Assembly (NCBI GenBank): GCA_964036295.1
Contig: OZ038463.1
Location: forward strand, 4,207,274-4,271,273
DNA from: Plumapathes pennacea
Lineage: Eukaryota; Cnidaria; Anthozoa; Antipatharia; Myriopathidae
Direction: 5' to 3'
Length of the DNA stretch: 64,000 bases
Positions 1 to 17,394 of this stretch are shown in pieces (the stretch's first letter is position 1; each line of letters starts with the position of its first letter). The translations under genes and the position numbers were made by a program. The notes beneath the pieces are model-generated. The model worked only from the letters and a program-made list of their open reading frames with translations, did no database searches and had not been told where the DNA came from.

Positions 1-1268
1 CATGAGGTAGACTTTCCTAGTTAAGCTCGGTCTGCCGATATGTGCTCAGCTCGCGATAACGTGAAGCGGTACAGCCCTGGGCAGGCTGGACTTGGCTTAA
101 ATATTTTGTTGCCGGTGTACGAGAGTAATTTCAGGCCCGAACGAGCTCGCATCGCTGCTCAGTACTTCTAGGAAAGCATAACATTGGAATCTGGGTTCAA
201 TTGTTCCGATTCTAGACAAAAATCGAAATTTAAATGGGCCACCTTTCCTTTCCAATATCAGTATGAAAATGTGGCATCTGAGCATGAATATCGTTAGGTA
301 TTTTTCGCTAGTTTCCGCTGGCCGCCAAACCAAGCTGGCCCGGTGTACTCGATTACATGAAAAAATGTCAGCCCCCGGTACGTGCTGAAGTTGCATCAGA
401 TTGTAAATCGCATAACAAACATCGTCACTCATAATGTAAACATTACTAATGTTATCCTTGGCCATAAATGTGTTTTGTTGTTGGAAAGCCTCGTCTGTTG
501 CCAGCTAGTTAGCCGTTTGGCTATACTTCCCGCCTTTGTCCACCCAAAGACGCCATATAACGCTGTTCGCTTATCTTGCATGCTGTGTGCATTTCTATCT
601 TCTTCTCTCTCTCTCTCTTTTTTTGGCAAGCTTGGCTCTTCTCGCAATGCTGTCCAAATTTTTCTTGCTGAGAAAATATATACTTTCGTACACGTGGAGT
701 CCGATTCCTTAAAATAACTGTTAAAAAATGTTTACAACCTGACTAAGTGAATACATGTTCTGCGAACAAATGTTTTCAAGTTATATCGCATCAAGGCCAC
801 CTGTCTTAATTGTGTTTTATTTTTAGTAGTGTACATATTCAATATGCGATTTATAACAGATATCAAGTGAATAGAACAAAATTATTTTGCGACGTACGAA
901 ATTCAGAAATAACATGATCATCTATAATATCCGTTCTTGTTAAGAACAGGTCTTTATATTCCATTTTTTTCTATCTTATAGGACAGGAACATATGGCAGT
1001 GCTGTAATTAAGTTTAGTCGCGAAACCTGCAATGTTAAAAAATGTTTACCAAGTGAATACATATCCCACGAACAATTGCCTTTCAAGATAAAATCGCATC
1101 AAGGCCACCTGTCTTAGTAATTAGATTATGTTTAATTATTTTTACTAATTATGTACATATCTAATTTGTGATTTATAACAGATAAAGTAAATATAACAAA
1201 TTAATTTTGAGATATGCGAAATTCAGAAATAACATGATTATCTAGAATACCCGTTCTTGTTAAGAGCA

Positions 1269-1390
1269 GGACCCAGTTGTTCAAAGAGTGTATAACGCTA
1301 TTCGCCGGATAAGTCGCTATCCAGTGGATAGAATTAACCATTAAGCTTAATTCAATCGAGAGGATAAGGATTTATCCTGTGGATAGCCCT
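1269..1390. mobile_element. Truncated TIR element (GTTGTTCAAAGAGTG family)
   Basis: This copy retains the left terminus (GTTGTTCAAAGAGTGTATAACG) and the centre of a MITE-like element, but breaks off after 'gtggatagc' and lacks the right terminal repeat. The duplicate at 18814-18959 has both ends, so this copy lost its right end after duplication. Confidence 0.65.
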
Positions 1391-1987
1391 ATATAATTAT
1401 TCAATTTTTTTTTTTCATAGGACAAGAACATATAGCAGTGCTGTAATAGTTTAGTCGCGAAACCTGCAGTACAGGCTCAAAACTGATGTGCGATGATTTT
1501 TCTGGATATAATTCGGAGTGACTCAATCGATATATAGCAGTTGCTCAAATACCCTACAAAGAGAAATATCGAAAGAATACGTATATATTCCTATAGAAAT
1601 TATATTAGTATAATGTCAGTAAGTTTGCTTACGTTGACAAAAGAACACACAGCCACTATTATAAATGCGACTCAGTTTAATTTGTGAGGAAGTTGAATTA
1701 TGATATACACTCGTGCCTGGATGACAAGATTTAATGGCTACAACTCCAGGCCATTGGAAAGAGCGAAAGAGAACTTTAATGATTTTAGAATAGCTCACGT
1801 TGAAGTGCCAAGTGATTAAATGTTAGCAAGCATAACGCCTATGTATTTCATTAAAAACGTACCCTTCTATGCATAACAACTTATATAATTATATAAATAT
1901 TTTTTTTTTTTTAGATTTCATGCTGATGTCCTTTTAAATCCATTATAGAAGGATGCGGTCATTGAAAGGACTTTTCAATATCAAAGC

Positions 1988-1989
<2 letters not shown>

Positions 1990-2038
<49 letters not shown>
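1990..2038. repeat. Poly-T tract (about 48 nt)
   Basis: Uninterrupted T run 5' of 'gtgacacccaaatcc'. The duplicated copy at 19553-19585 has a shorter, interrupted T run followed by (TG)n, so the tract is length-variable. Confidence 0.9.
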
Positions 2039-2039
<1 letters not shown>

Positions 2040-2362
2040 TGACACCCAAATCCGGATCCATGCGAGAAAAGTATCCAAACACTCAAAACTTTAACTGCAT
2101 CCCCTGCCAGGAAATATCTTACAAACCGGCTCACCGCAATACCGTATTTCATAATTTCGAACTGCGAACACATGTACGCTATGCATTTTTAGCGCGTCTA
2201 CTAATGATGCTCTTGTTTCATCAGCAAACGCATGCAAAAGTACATTTATTACTCGGGGCGAAAATTAAACTTTCGTTGAAAAAAAGTAATTAACTTTCGC
2301 GAGGAAATTATTTTAAGAATAGCTTAAAAAGCAGCACTAGCATGTTGTTCAATCAAACTCAC

Positions 2363-2737
2363 CGGAATACCAAAATGGTCAAACTCGCTACTGTCTTTAT
2401 AATCCTTGGAGTTGTTGAATCTGTCGGTAGCCAGGAGTTCACAGAGGTGTTTGCCGCCGCCATCAGCACTTCTGTGAAAATTGTACGACAAGCACCAAGG
2501 AAGACTAGTGCAGGTGAAGCCACAATCTAACGACGAGTCTTCTTTCACGCTTTTCCCCAACATCGCCGAAAGCCTGTGCTTTTCATGTCGCTCAAAATAA
2601 ACAAACGACACTCCAGTGAAACGGTCGCGCTTTAGAAGTTCTACCTCAACTGGTTCCTGGGCAGAAGAATAACAAATAGAGACGCTGTAGAAACATAGCT
2701 GGATCAGTTCAACAACGATGACTGCTCTGTACACCAT
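2363..2737 (-). CDS. Orphan first exon: signal peptide + PAN/Apple domain (B type)
   Basis: The ATG at 2737 opens a 125-codon exon with a hydrophobic signal peptide (residues about 1-26) and a PAN/Apple-like module with four cysteines (DCGFTC, LPWC, HLCELL). It ends in phase 0 at a consensus donor (CCG|GTGAGT), exactly like the first exons of the three complete genes to the right. It differs from the exon at 19919-20293 by only a few residues. It belongs to a B subtype ('KRDRFTGVSFVYFERH', 'SADGGGKH') that also includes gene 4, whereas genes 1-3 carry the A subtype ('VSSAYFERH'). No EGF or fibrinogen-like exon follows before the window's left edge, so its downstream exons would lie outside. 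An orphaned duplicate with no function is the alternative. Confidence 0.7.
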
Positions 2738-2978
2738 GATTATTTCTCTCTGGTTAGATTAACCCAGCTGCCTCTCGTATAATTCGTCCGGCATCCTTAT
2801 CGGAGTAATGTATTTCGGTAGACTTCAACCCTAAAGCCGTCGATCAAACTGTCAAGAAAATTAGATGCACTGACTATTGATTACATAATGATATGGGAAT
2901 ACGTCGTGCGATTCGTCAATTTTCCCCAAGCCCTGCATGTTAATTAAGTGTCTCAAACAGCGTCAAGTATAAACCGCA

Positions 2979-3035
2979 ATTTTTTTTTTTTTTTTTTTTT
3001 TGGGGGGGGGGGGGGGGGGAGGGGAGGGGGGAGGT
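2979..3035. repeat. Poly-T/poly-G tract
   Basis: About 20 T followed by a long G-rich run. The duplicate copy is at 20536-20592 with different run lengths. G runs of this length could form quadruplex structure, and assembly error is possible here. Confidence 0.85.
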
Positions 3036-3129
3036 ATCCCATGTATATCACGTGGAGGACCCTGAAAATCAAACCAGCGGAATGCTCCTATAAAAGGAAA
3101 TTGGAAATATAGGGAGTATCCAAAAATAT

Positions 3130-3455
3130 TAACATAATAAGCACCAGGACGGGAGAGGACGACGGCAACGTCGGTGAAACAATAAAATTCATTGCAGCTC
3201 GGGTGGGACTCCAAATGCTTCTTTTCTAGGCTGTTGTCAGGACATGGACGACATTGTGAGAAATTACCACGACAATCGTTCTTTTTAGTAGGAGACGATG
3301 AAAGCAAGAGAACTTCGGAAAAAGGCGGAACAAATTTGAACAAATTAGGAATAGGCAAAGTTACAAAGACATAAGGATTACAGAGACACTCTTTTCCTGG
3401 TTCTTCGCGTTTCCGTCGCCGTCCTAGTTTGCTTAAGCTCCCTAATAACTTTAAT
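3130..3455. mobile_element. Non-autonomous element, AGGACGGCGACGG family (inverted copy)
   Basis: The ends carry related motifs, 'gagaggacgacggcaacgtcgg' on the left and 'cgtcgccgtcctag...cttaagctccc' on the right. The same sequence occurs at about 20700-21055 (duplicate) and in opposite orientation at 39170-39522. The last copy is flanked by a direct repeat, which supports mobility. No protein is encoded. Confidence 0.6.
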
Positions 3456-3707
3456 TTCTCAGATTTCCAAATTTATGCACAGGGCAAACTAAAATAACAG
3501 CGGACGGCTAATTCAAATTAGTGGGGTGACTGAGATTATGAATAGTATTGATCTTGCCTGCATGTAAATGAGACATTTTATCCTGCACAAACACTTCTGG
3601 TACTGAAAGTAGTTAGTGTTGTCATTTTGTCAGAACCTAAGAATAGTCATTTTTGGCAAAAAGTATAATAAATTCATTCTTGTTGGGGGCCACCAAGAGT
3701 GTTTTTT

Positions 3708-3752
3708 TTCTTCTTCTTCTTCTTCTTCTTCTTCTTCTTCTTCTTCTTCTTT
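3708..3752. repeat. (TTC)n microsatellite
   Basis: Perfect TTC/CTT trinucleotide run of about 14 units. The duplicated copy near 21310 has only a T run at this place, so the expansion is specific to this copy. Confidence 0.9.
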
Positions 3753-4746
3753 TTGTTGGTTTGAGGACCAAATGAAGCCCATGTGTATCACGTGTAGGAC
3801 CCTGAAAATTATACTAGCGCAATGCTCCTATAAAAGGAAATTGGAAATATAGCGAGTATCCAAAAATATCAGCATAATAACTTTAACTTCTCGGATTTCC
3901 AAATTTATGCACAGGGCAAACTAAAATAACAGCGGACGGCTAATTCAAATAAGTGATCACATCAGCAACAAAGCTAGGGCGACTGAAATTATGATGCAGT
4001 AGTATCGATCTCGCCTGCATGTAAATGAGATATTGTATCCTGCACAAACACTTCTGGTCACAAGTATAATAAATCCATTCTTGTTGTGGGTGCCACCAAG
4101 TGTGCTTCTTTTTTTTTTTCTTTTTTTTTTTGTTGTTGGTTTGAGGACCAAATGAAACTAAAGTATAATTATAAAACGTACTATGCTTTTTGTTCCATTG
4201 ATATTTTTTATTTACGGATGCGCCGTAAACTTATCTGTCCAATATCCTCGATTCGGCGTTTTGAGCAGTCGAGCACGCAATACTGACAGATGTAAAGTTT
4301 TAAGGAATGTTTTGGTGCTCGGTTTATTGATATATTTAGGGTGATATATCTTGGTGAGATGTAATTTAGCTGTTGTAATATTACGGAGTTGGTCTACCCG
4401 CTATCGAGCTGGTGAGTTACACCTCGGGGCGTTACGTTTGTGACGATAATTTACCTCACTAGAACCCTCGGTAGCGTATTATTGGCTCCGTACTATTGCG
4501 GCACACCAAAAATATGTTAGCTTGTAGTAATCTCGGCTTACTGCATGCCAAGTAGACTTTACTTTATATTTATAGGCCCTACCCGAGCCAGCTGAATCAT
4601 TTTAAATGATTAACAATACAATACATTACAATAACATTATATTTAAACACACTATAAATGTTTTAAGCTTTGCCGCTTGTGGGGTCGTGTATGATTCAAG
4701 ACTAATTAAATTATTACATTGACTACTCCTAGGGGGATAGCTGCGA

Positions 4747-4943
4747 TTAGTATATACCACACAAGTGAATAGTGCTTTTCGCGCGCTCTGATTGGCTCCT
4801 CAATCTCGGAATATCAAGTACTATTCACCTCCCGGCGGCTTCCAGTAAAACAAAATGGCGCGCGAACCCAGTTTTTGCCCACTTTTGTCGGAAATAAATA
4901 GCTATTTGGGAGTTGGCTATTAAACTTGTGTGGTATATACTGA
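4747..4943. mobile_element. TIR element, TAGTATATACCACACAAGT family
   Basis: A 197-bp element with near-perfect terminal inverted repeats (left TAGTATATACCACACAAGT, right ACTTGTGTGGTATATACTGA). Inside are an inverted CCAAT box ('ctgattggctcc') and 'caaaATGGCGCGCG', which looks like a promoter with start codon. The second copy is at 23381-23578 and a long composite relative is at 31110-32526. The third duplicon (around 36200) lacks the element. Confidence 0.8.
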
Positions 4944-5267
4944 TTAAAGTGGTTCTGCAAATTGGTTCTGTAAACTGTTTCTGCAGATGCAAAGAGAGCT
5001 ACGACCTTGGCTCTACACTTGTTTATCTACAAAGCACAGAAAAACTAAAGAAACGCCTTTTTTTTAGTTAGGGACCTGTAACAACTTGGGGAGGGGGTGG
5101 AGCAAGTATTTGGTTACAAAACAAGTTACTGTAGTTGTAGCTGCTTCCATCAAACTGTTATGTTCCGTGCTCTCTTGTTTGTTATGTCTTCAATGTGCGT
5201 TTACCCATAAGACCGAGACAGGACTGCCCTTTTTACATGTAATGCTTGTTGCGTCCAAAAGACTGTT

Positions 5268-5542
5268 AAAGGCCCGTTTACACACAGGCGATTTTTGATG
5301 TGATTTTGTGCAATTTTGATGTGGCGATTTTCGCGATGCGAAATGTGACGAGATTTGACAAAAGTAATTGAATGTTCGTGATATAGCGCCATGCATTCTG
5401 CCTCGGTGGCTGTGCATACTGCGAAGTCGCAACCAAATCGCCACTAAGCAGTGATATCGCCATGAAATCGCCGGTAGTTTTCACGCAGCTTTTTATTGCA
5501 TCAAAATCGCATCAAAAATCGCCTGTGTAAACCGGTCTTAAA
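5268..5542. mobile_element. TIR element, GGCCCGTTTACACACAGGCGA family
   Basis: Terminal inverted repeats of about 28 bp (left 'ggcccgtttacacacaggcg', right 'cgcctgtgtaaaccggtctt') enclose AT-rich DNA with repeated GCGATTT motifs. A full duplicate lies at 23898-24174 and a left-end-only copy at about 36735-36860. No coding capacity. It ends only about 45 bp from the stop codon of gene 1. Confidence 0.8.
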
Positions 5543-5586
5543 GATTCTTTCAGCCACTGTGAGTTGTAAGTATGACTATGTCAAAC

Positions 5587-11279
<5,693 letters not shown>

Positions 11280-11439
11280 TTAATCTTCATTCACACACCA
11301 GCCACCGTACAAGCTTTTGCTTTCAGTGGATAACCTGTTGCATTTTCTACAAACTTTGATACCTGGTACGATTTAGGAGGTTGAGAATTTAGTATATAGA
11401 ATTTAAGGCCTTTTTTAAGAGTTTTTAATATGCTTAAAT

Positions 11440-12650
11440 ATGCTATAAACCATTAAAAATTGCGCGTGTAAAAATGATAAACCCTTTTGGTGGAAACCAT
11501 TGTTTTATGGTCAAAAGCATTAACAATTGCGACTGTGAAAATGGTAAGCCCTTTTTGGTAAAACCATTATTTTATGCTATAAACCTTTAAAAATTGCGCG
11601 TGTAAAAATGATAAACCCTTTTGGTGGAAACCATTGTTTTATGGTCAAAAGCATTAACAATTGCGACTGTGAAAATGGTAAGCCCTTTTTGGTAAAACCA
11701 TTATTTTATGCTATAAACCTTTAAAAATTGCGCGTGTAAAAATGATGAACCCTTTTGGTGGAAACCATTGTTTTATGGTCAAAAGCATTAAAAATTATGC
11801 GTGTAAAAATGATGAACCCTTTTGGTGGAAACCATTGTTTTATGGTCAAAAGCATTAAAAATTGTGCGTGTAAAAATGATAAACCCTTTTAGTGTGAACC
11901 ATTATTTTATGGTCAAAACGAGTAAAAATGGCGCGTCTGTAAATGATGAGCGCTTTTGGAAAAAACCATTGTTTTATGCTAAAAACCATTAAAATTGAAA
12001 CTGTAAAAATGGTGAGCGCTTTTGGAGAAACCATTATTTTATGCCAAAAACCATTAAAATTGCAACTGTGAAAATTGTGAGCCTTTTTGGTGAAACCATT
12101 ATTTTATGCTAAAACCCATTTCACCAAAAGGACTCATCATTTTTACATGCGCATTTTTTAATGGTTTTTAGCATAAAATAATGGTTTCTCCAAAAGCGCT
12201 CACCATTTTTACAGTTTCAATTTTAATGGTTTTTAGCATAAAACAATGGTTTTTTCCAAAAGTGCTCATCATTTACAGACGCGCCATTTTTACTCGTTTT
12301 GACCATAAAATAATGGTTCACACTAAAAGGGTTTATCATACACGCACAATTTTTAATGCTTTTGACCATAAAATAATGGTTTCCACCAAAAGGGTTCATC
12401 ATTTTTACACGCACAATTTTTAATGCTTTTGACCATAAAAAATGGTTTCCACCAAAAGGGTTCATCATTTTTACACGCGCAATTTTTAAAGGTTTATAGC
12501 ATAAAATAATGGTTTTACCAAAAAGGGCTTACCATTTTCACAGTCGCAATTGTTAATGCTTTTGACCATAAACAATGGTTTCCACCAAAAGGTTCATCAT
12601 TTTTACACGCGCAATTTTTAATGGTTTATAGGGGCTTACCATTTTCATAG
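11440..12650. repeat. Inverted satellite: about 66/132-bp repeats in two opposed arms
   Basis: The left arm (about 11440-12110) holds tandem units built from 'aaccattaaaaattgcgcgtg' and 'taaaaatgataaacccttttgg' modules, with a higher-order period near 132 bp. From about 12120 the same units run as the reverse complement back to about 12650, so the two arms mirror each other around a centre near 12115. For example 'ggcgcgtctgtaaatgatgagcgc' at 11930 pairs with 'gtgctcatcatttacagacgcgcc' near 12262. Short open frames in it are artefacts of the repeat. It sits in the first intron of gene 1 and has no counterpart in genes 2 or 3. Confidence 0.85.
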
Positions 12651-13674
12651 TCGCAAACTTGTTTAAGTGCCAACAGAAGAAGAAAATAAAAAGCTCTTAT
12701 ATCATGCACCAAACTTAAATGTAAGTGTTTTAACAAGAGCAAAATCAGAAACTCTTATATCGTGCCACATTTGGCATAGCACTGTATTGAGGGGTTCTCA
12801 CATATTTAGAGAGGAAGTCAAATGACGTTTTTAGGTGAGCAAATTATTTATGCGCTAAAAGTTGCTCAAAAAGAAAATGAATAGCCACCTAAAAAAATAG
12901 ATCCGTGTAAAGAATGTGAAAAGGTTGAAAAACCGGATGAATATTTTAACCTGGGCTCATCCGAGGTTCAAACTGTGCAATATTCCAATATCAATACATC
13001 TATCTGTATTATTATGTTAAACCTGACGGCCCCAAAATCCTAAAAACTGCTTCTCCGAAACGACTGCACCTCTGCCATGTGGACGTACGTTTAGAAAATG
13101 CACTGACCTATTCAAAATAAAGCAATTTTACTCTGACTATATGAATGAACTTACTCATGGAAATGTTGGCGTTAGCTACAAAGTAAAGGTACAAATTGAA
13201 CTGTATTCTTTTTATATAGAAATTTTTTTCTTTGATGAACTAAAAATTGTTTCCTTGGGTTTTTCCGCAACGCGGAAATAGGAACATTGCGGAGAGGAAA
13301 TATAATATCAATAATGTCAAATAACACATTTCGGACGTGACATACACTCAAACTTGGCTGCCAGTATTAATCCCTGAACGTTTGCTAAATGTTTGTTAAA
13401 TACACACAAGAAATAAAGAAGCCGTGGAAATTACTCAAACACGAACCACGATCAGTGTAAAGTACACAGTGGTCTGTCAGTTGTTCATCATGAAAAAAGG
13501 CTCGTGTTTAGAACTGATTGAAAGCGAAAGTGTTGATGAAATTGAGACTCTACTCTGTTAGGAAAGTAGTGCATTGGCACAAATGTAAACTGAACAAGTG
13601 TTGTCGCGTGAAAACGCGACAGATGCTGGGATTCAAGTTTGGTGTGGCAAGTGTCCGCAGTCACCATAAGGATT

Positions 13675-13870
13675 ATTGAATAAGCAATCTCTGGACTAGA
13701 GGGAGACTCCCATGAGTGATCAACTTCAATTTTCTCTTCCAGTTTCTCACCCGAAAAAATATCATACAGTATAGGGAACTTGGCTTTTGATTTACTCAAA
13801 TGAACCTGATTAAACTATAAGTTATAATACAACACTCGTACAGTTGCTTCAAAAGGATGAGAGAATCTAC
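13675..13870. mobile_element. Copy of the AACCCTTT-ACTCCCAAG TIR family
   Basis: The sequence 'gagactcccatgagtgatcaacttcaattttctcttccagtttctcacc...' matches 35125-35190, 45965-46060 and, reversed, 9125-9230. Non-coding. Confidence 0.55.
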
Positions 13871-14129
13871 ATTTTGAGTTTGGGAGTATGCGTGGAGTGT
13901 AACATCATTTTCATGCATAATTGATTTTGACAGTTCGACATTTGTTTCTAATCATAGGCCACGATTAATCTAGCCTGTGCTTCATGACTTACCTGTTTTT
14001 CGTCTTCTAATTTCTTCTACCAGGCTTTCTAAATTTCCAGTCGACCTGTTTCATTTCAGAGCTATTATCACCGCGGTTTTGATGAATTCACGAATGTTTG
14101 ACGAGCGTATGTTAAAGCTGAAAAACCCA

Positions 14130-14495
14130 GCCGGGAGCCATTTCAGCTTGTCGAAATGGTATCGTTTGATTATGTTTGCTTTCCTTGGCTTAGTTTTAAC
14201 CAGCTGGACGAAGAAAAATGCGAAAGTGAATATAATGAACCAAAACCGCAAGAGCGCAAGTACATGTCAACAAAAATCTCACGTTACGTACTTTGAAACT
14301 CAGCCAAGAAAAGAAAGGCTTCCACGCCGCTTGCATGTGAACATTATCCAATCAAAATATAGTATTTTTGTATACACGTCAATCAAACTTCGAAATCCTA
14401 AAGGGAGGACTTCTTTCACCAATTGTCATGATACCTACGCTGTGGTTTTCGGGTGAAAACAATTATATGCTGGGCCCTTAGGCCCAGCATAAAAA
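14130..14495. repeat. Dispersed block ending in a GGGCCCTTAGGCCC hairpin
   Basis: About 340 bp is shared with 41000-41345, ending in 'atgctgggcccttaggcccagcat', a hairpin with an 11-bp stem. In gene 1 it lies about 700 bp downstream of the PAN exon; in gene 3 it ends only 25 bp from the exon boundary. The block order relative to its neighbours therefore differs between the two genes. A frame with several charged residues is open across part of both copies, but I recognise no family. Confidence 0.6.
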
Positions 14496-14630
14496 GACCA
14501 ACAAAATTTATACTCCAGGGATAGAAGAAATGGACAAGACTTCTGAGATTAATTATTTATTGCGAACTTCCCAGTTTTAATTCACTCCGCAGGTGTTAGT
14601 TCCCTCACAAAAAAAGAGATTGTGTCTTTT

Positions 14631-14663
<33 letters not shown>

Positions 14664-15198
14664 TGGATTTCACGATACTGAAAGAGAAATATACTGCGTA
14701 TAACAAAATGTAAACTGAGATGATCGGATCAGCTCGGCCAAAGGACTCATTTCGGACAACACACAAAATTTAGCTGTAAGTTAATAATATTCCAGAACGT
14801 TTGTTTGTCAAACGCCTACACTAGTGTGCTTAGCGAAAAGGTGAAATTCTTGATAAAATGTAGACAGTACTTTGTTAGTAACTAGAACTGTTAGGGCAGT
14901 GATAAACTGAAAATAAGGGCGACATACCCTCGGACGAGATGAAAGTGTGCCATGATAATTATATTCTTCTGCGCAAACTGCCCAGTTTAATACATTTCCA
15001 AAAAGATTTCAGCAACACCGCAAATTGTACCAGTGAACTAGTTTAAATGCTACTAATAATTATTTACCCACTGAGTCAGATGTTTAAAACTGAAAATAAT
15101 AAAAATAGATTCAAGGAGACTTTAATTTTTCGAAAATAAACGCACAAACACTGCATGTGAACAAGAACTCCCAGAGTTTATAAACGACTTGGACTCAC

Positions 15199-15579
15199 CG
15201 GAATACCAAAATGGTCAAACTCGCTATTGTCTTTATAATACTTGGAGTTGTTGAATCTGTCGGTGGCCAGGAGTTCACAGAGGTGTTTGCCATCAGCATC
15301 AGCACTTCTGTGAAAATTATAGGACAAGCACCAGGGAAGACTAGTGCAGGCGAAGCCGCAATCTAACGACGAGTCTTCTTTCATGCTTTTCCCCAGCATC
15401 GCCGAAAGCCTGTGCTTTTCATGCCGCTCAAAATAAGCAGACGACACTCCAGTGAAATGGTCGCGCTTTAGAATTTCTGTAGCAACTTCCTCCGAAGCAG
15501 AAGAGAAAAAGGAAAAAGAAGTGCCGTAAAAATATTATAGAATCGCCGCAACAGGGACACTCATTGTGCTGACCGCCAT
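15199..15579 (-). pseudogene. Gene 1 PAN first exon (A type) with nonsense codon in the signal peptide
   Basis: The ATG at 15579 and the phase-0 donor (CCG|GTGAGT after 15199) are intact, and the PAN module downstream is undamaged (DCGFACTSLPWC...HLCELL). However, a 3-nt insertion relative to the gene 2 exon turns 'ATTCTATGTTTTTAC' into 'ATTCTATAATATTTTTAC', creating TAA at codon 15 (15535-15537). The frame is otherwise preserved. As drawn, the exon cannot give a secreted protein unless translation restarts downstream, and a restart would lack the signal peptide. Confidence 0.8.
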
Positions 15580-16713
15580 TTGTCTGTCTTTTAGTCAGAT
15601 TAATCGATTACTTGTTAGCCAGCTTCTTCTCGTGTGTTTTTGTTCATTTTGTCAGGCCTTGGTTCGAAACTGTAGATAGCTCGATTAAACCTTGATACAA
15701 TAAACCGTCGATTAAATTGTAGTGAGAGTTATGAATTACTGATTTGCCATTTATATTATGATAATGTAAAATGTGTCTCACACACGCAATATTTGATGTT
15801 TTTGTTTTCAGTCTTTTTGTGATGCAGACTAGTAGGTACAGTAGCGCGAAACAAAACAAACCAATCACAACGCACTAATACTTCAACTTATACAAAACAT
15901 AAAATAATGGTGATGTATAGAGTGTTGTGTTATGTATAATATGGTAAATCCACTTTCCTGTATTGAACTCACTGCAAACATAATTCATTATGTATATAGG
16001 CCCGTCAGTTATACTTGCGCTAGAAGCGCGCTTACAATGGCTTAATATTTACTATATTTGGTTGTCTAGCATATGCTTGCTTGCACGTGAGGCGAAAGAC
16101 CTTACCATATTTGGTTGTCCAGCTAGCATATACTTGCATTGACGGGAGCAAGGTGCCATAATGACGCAAACTGGGCATTTTTGTGCTCAGAAACCTGACC
16201 GGCATCGTCAAGGTATTAAAGATGTAATTTGGATTTGAAACACATTCTCTTGCATGCCAGCAATAGTAGAATGTAATTTGTGAAAATAAAAATTTCCTGT
16301 TTGTGACAGAGTAATAAGAGACAACATAAATCTACTCCTCGTCCTTGGTATGTTCATGCAGTACTAAAAGCCACAGATCATTGTAGGCTGTTATTGTTTT
16401 CACCCCTTCGCTGCTGTCAATTTTTATTTCAAAGTTAAGATCTGTTTAGAATGTTATATCAATGTCCTCTATAATCTGCCCACAATTTCTGTCCCCTTTG
16501 GTGTCCATATTAGAAAGGTTTGCCTGTAAGATTAATTCCGTATGGTGATCAAGATAAACAGGTTGATATACCCATGAGAAAGGCTTCCACAGGCAAAAAA
16601 AAAGATGTATAAAAAGGCACTCACATCCTTTTTCTTTCATTTAGGTCCTGTTTTCAGTAATGCTCTGACAACCTTTGTTGTAGGGCACTGGTCTGTTTCG
16701 CGGGATGTGACTA

Positions 16714-17007
16714 CCCAGGCACTCAGAATATGGTGGGGGGAATGTCATTCGAGTTCAAGGGCCTGGACTGTCACAAGAAGCCTTCTCCTGGTTGGTGAAA
16801 CATACGTCGAGAGAAGGAGATGTTGTCTTGGATTTAGAAAGTAGGGAAGGAGGGTGCCTGGTTGCTGCTCTACAGCAAGGAAGGAATGCTGTGTGGCTCA
16901 GCACAGCTCAGAAAGATGATATGCCGCACATACTTAGAAGACTTGCAGAACAGCTACATGCAGATGTAGATGAAGAGAGTGCATTGGAAGAAGAGAGTCA
17001 ATCTTAG
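16714..17007 (+). pseudogene. Fragment of a DNA-methyltransferase-like (N6/N4 Mtase) coding sequence
   Basis: One frame reads SEYGGGNVIRVQGPG, then EAFSWLVKHTSREGDVVLDL and then GGCLVAALQQGRNAVWLS, ending in a stop at 17007. The layout 'GDVVLD-(F/L)-x-G-x-G-x-x-LVAAL-x-x-GR-x-A-V' is the SAM-binding motif I region of N4-cytosine/N6-adenine methylase-type domains. Here the usual F-S-G-S-G loop is changed to E-S-R-E-G and no DPPY-type catalytic motif is present. Upstream the frame is blocked by TGA at 16708-16710, and related-looking sequence continues in another frame, suggesting a frameshift or a lost exon. Probably a relic of a domesticated or horizontally acquired methylase-like gene; function unlikely. 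Confidence 0.5.
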
Positions 17008-17394
17008 TCATCGCCAGCCGGGTTCGACAATCTTGAAAAATGCTTGAAATTGCACTGCTTATCTTTGCAAAGTTTGAAAACCTTTGAATTTAGACAGCAG
17101 TCATGATTTTCTACGTAACAGTCGACCACTGACCTTGATCACCAAATCACACATTTTTTAAGAACAGTGCGGACTGTTCAGTTGTTGCAGTTTGTAATTG
17201 GGAACAAGTTTATGAGAAACTGAAAATTTTCAAATAATGCTAACTTCTTTTCTCAGCCAATAGGTAAATTTCAGAACAATGAAAATTTAAAATAGTCCTT
17301 GAAATTTGATTCGAAAATGATTGTACGAACCCTGACCAAAAGATCCAGATTATTGTAGGCTTGAAATTTAGAGTATTTAGAATATAAGTATTTA

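Larger units (their letters stand above)
1..2362. other. Left-edge non-coding DNA, start of duplicated block
   Basis: No convincing coding exon is seen here. From about 825 onward the sequence matches the block beginning near 18370 almost base for base, so this is the first copy of a long segmental duplication. It contains a truncated TIR element (1269-1387), a run of about 48 T (1990-2038) and AT-rich spacer. Positions 1-824 have no internal match that I could find and no recognisable gene. Confidence 0.6.

Noticed and set aside
97..717. Overlapping open frames on both strands at the left edge (122 aa minus, 111 aa plus)
   Set aside because: No domain, signal, splice context or paralogue support; composition fits chance frames in non-coding DNA.
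2342..2530. Plus-strand frame opposite the PAN exon (repeated at 19898-20086)
   Set aside because: Antisense shadow of the PAN exon; the minus-strand exon explains it fully.
5190..5484. Several 60-85 aa minus frames (also at 23836-24115)
   Set aside because: They lie within a TIR element and are identical between duplicated copies; non-coding.
12181..12468. Protein-coding frames in the 12-kb repeat
   Set aside because: Produced by the inverted satellite; residues simply repeat the DNA period.
13977..14456. 159-aa plus frame as a gene
   Set aside because: The counterpart at 41009-41281 has a different start and end; the region behaves as a dispersed repeat, and no family is recognised.
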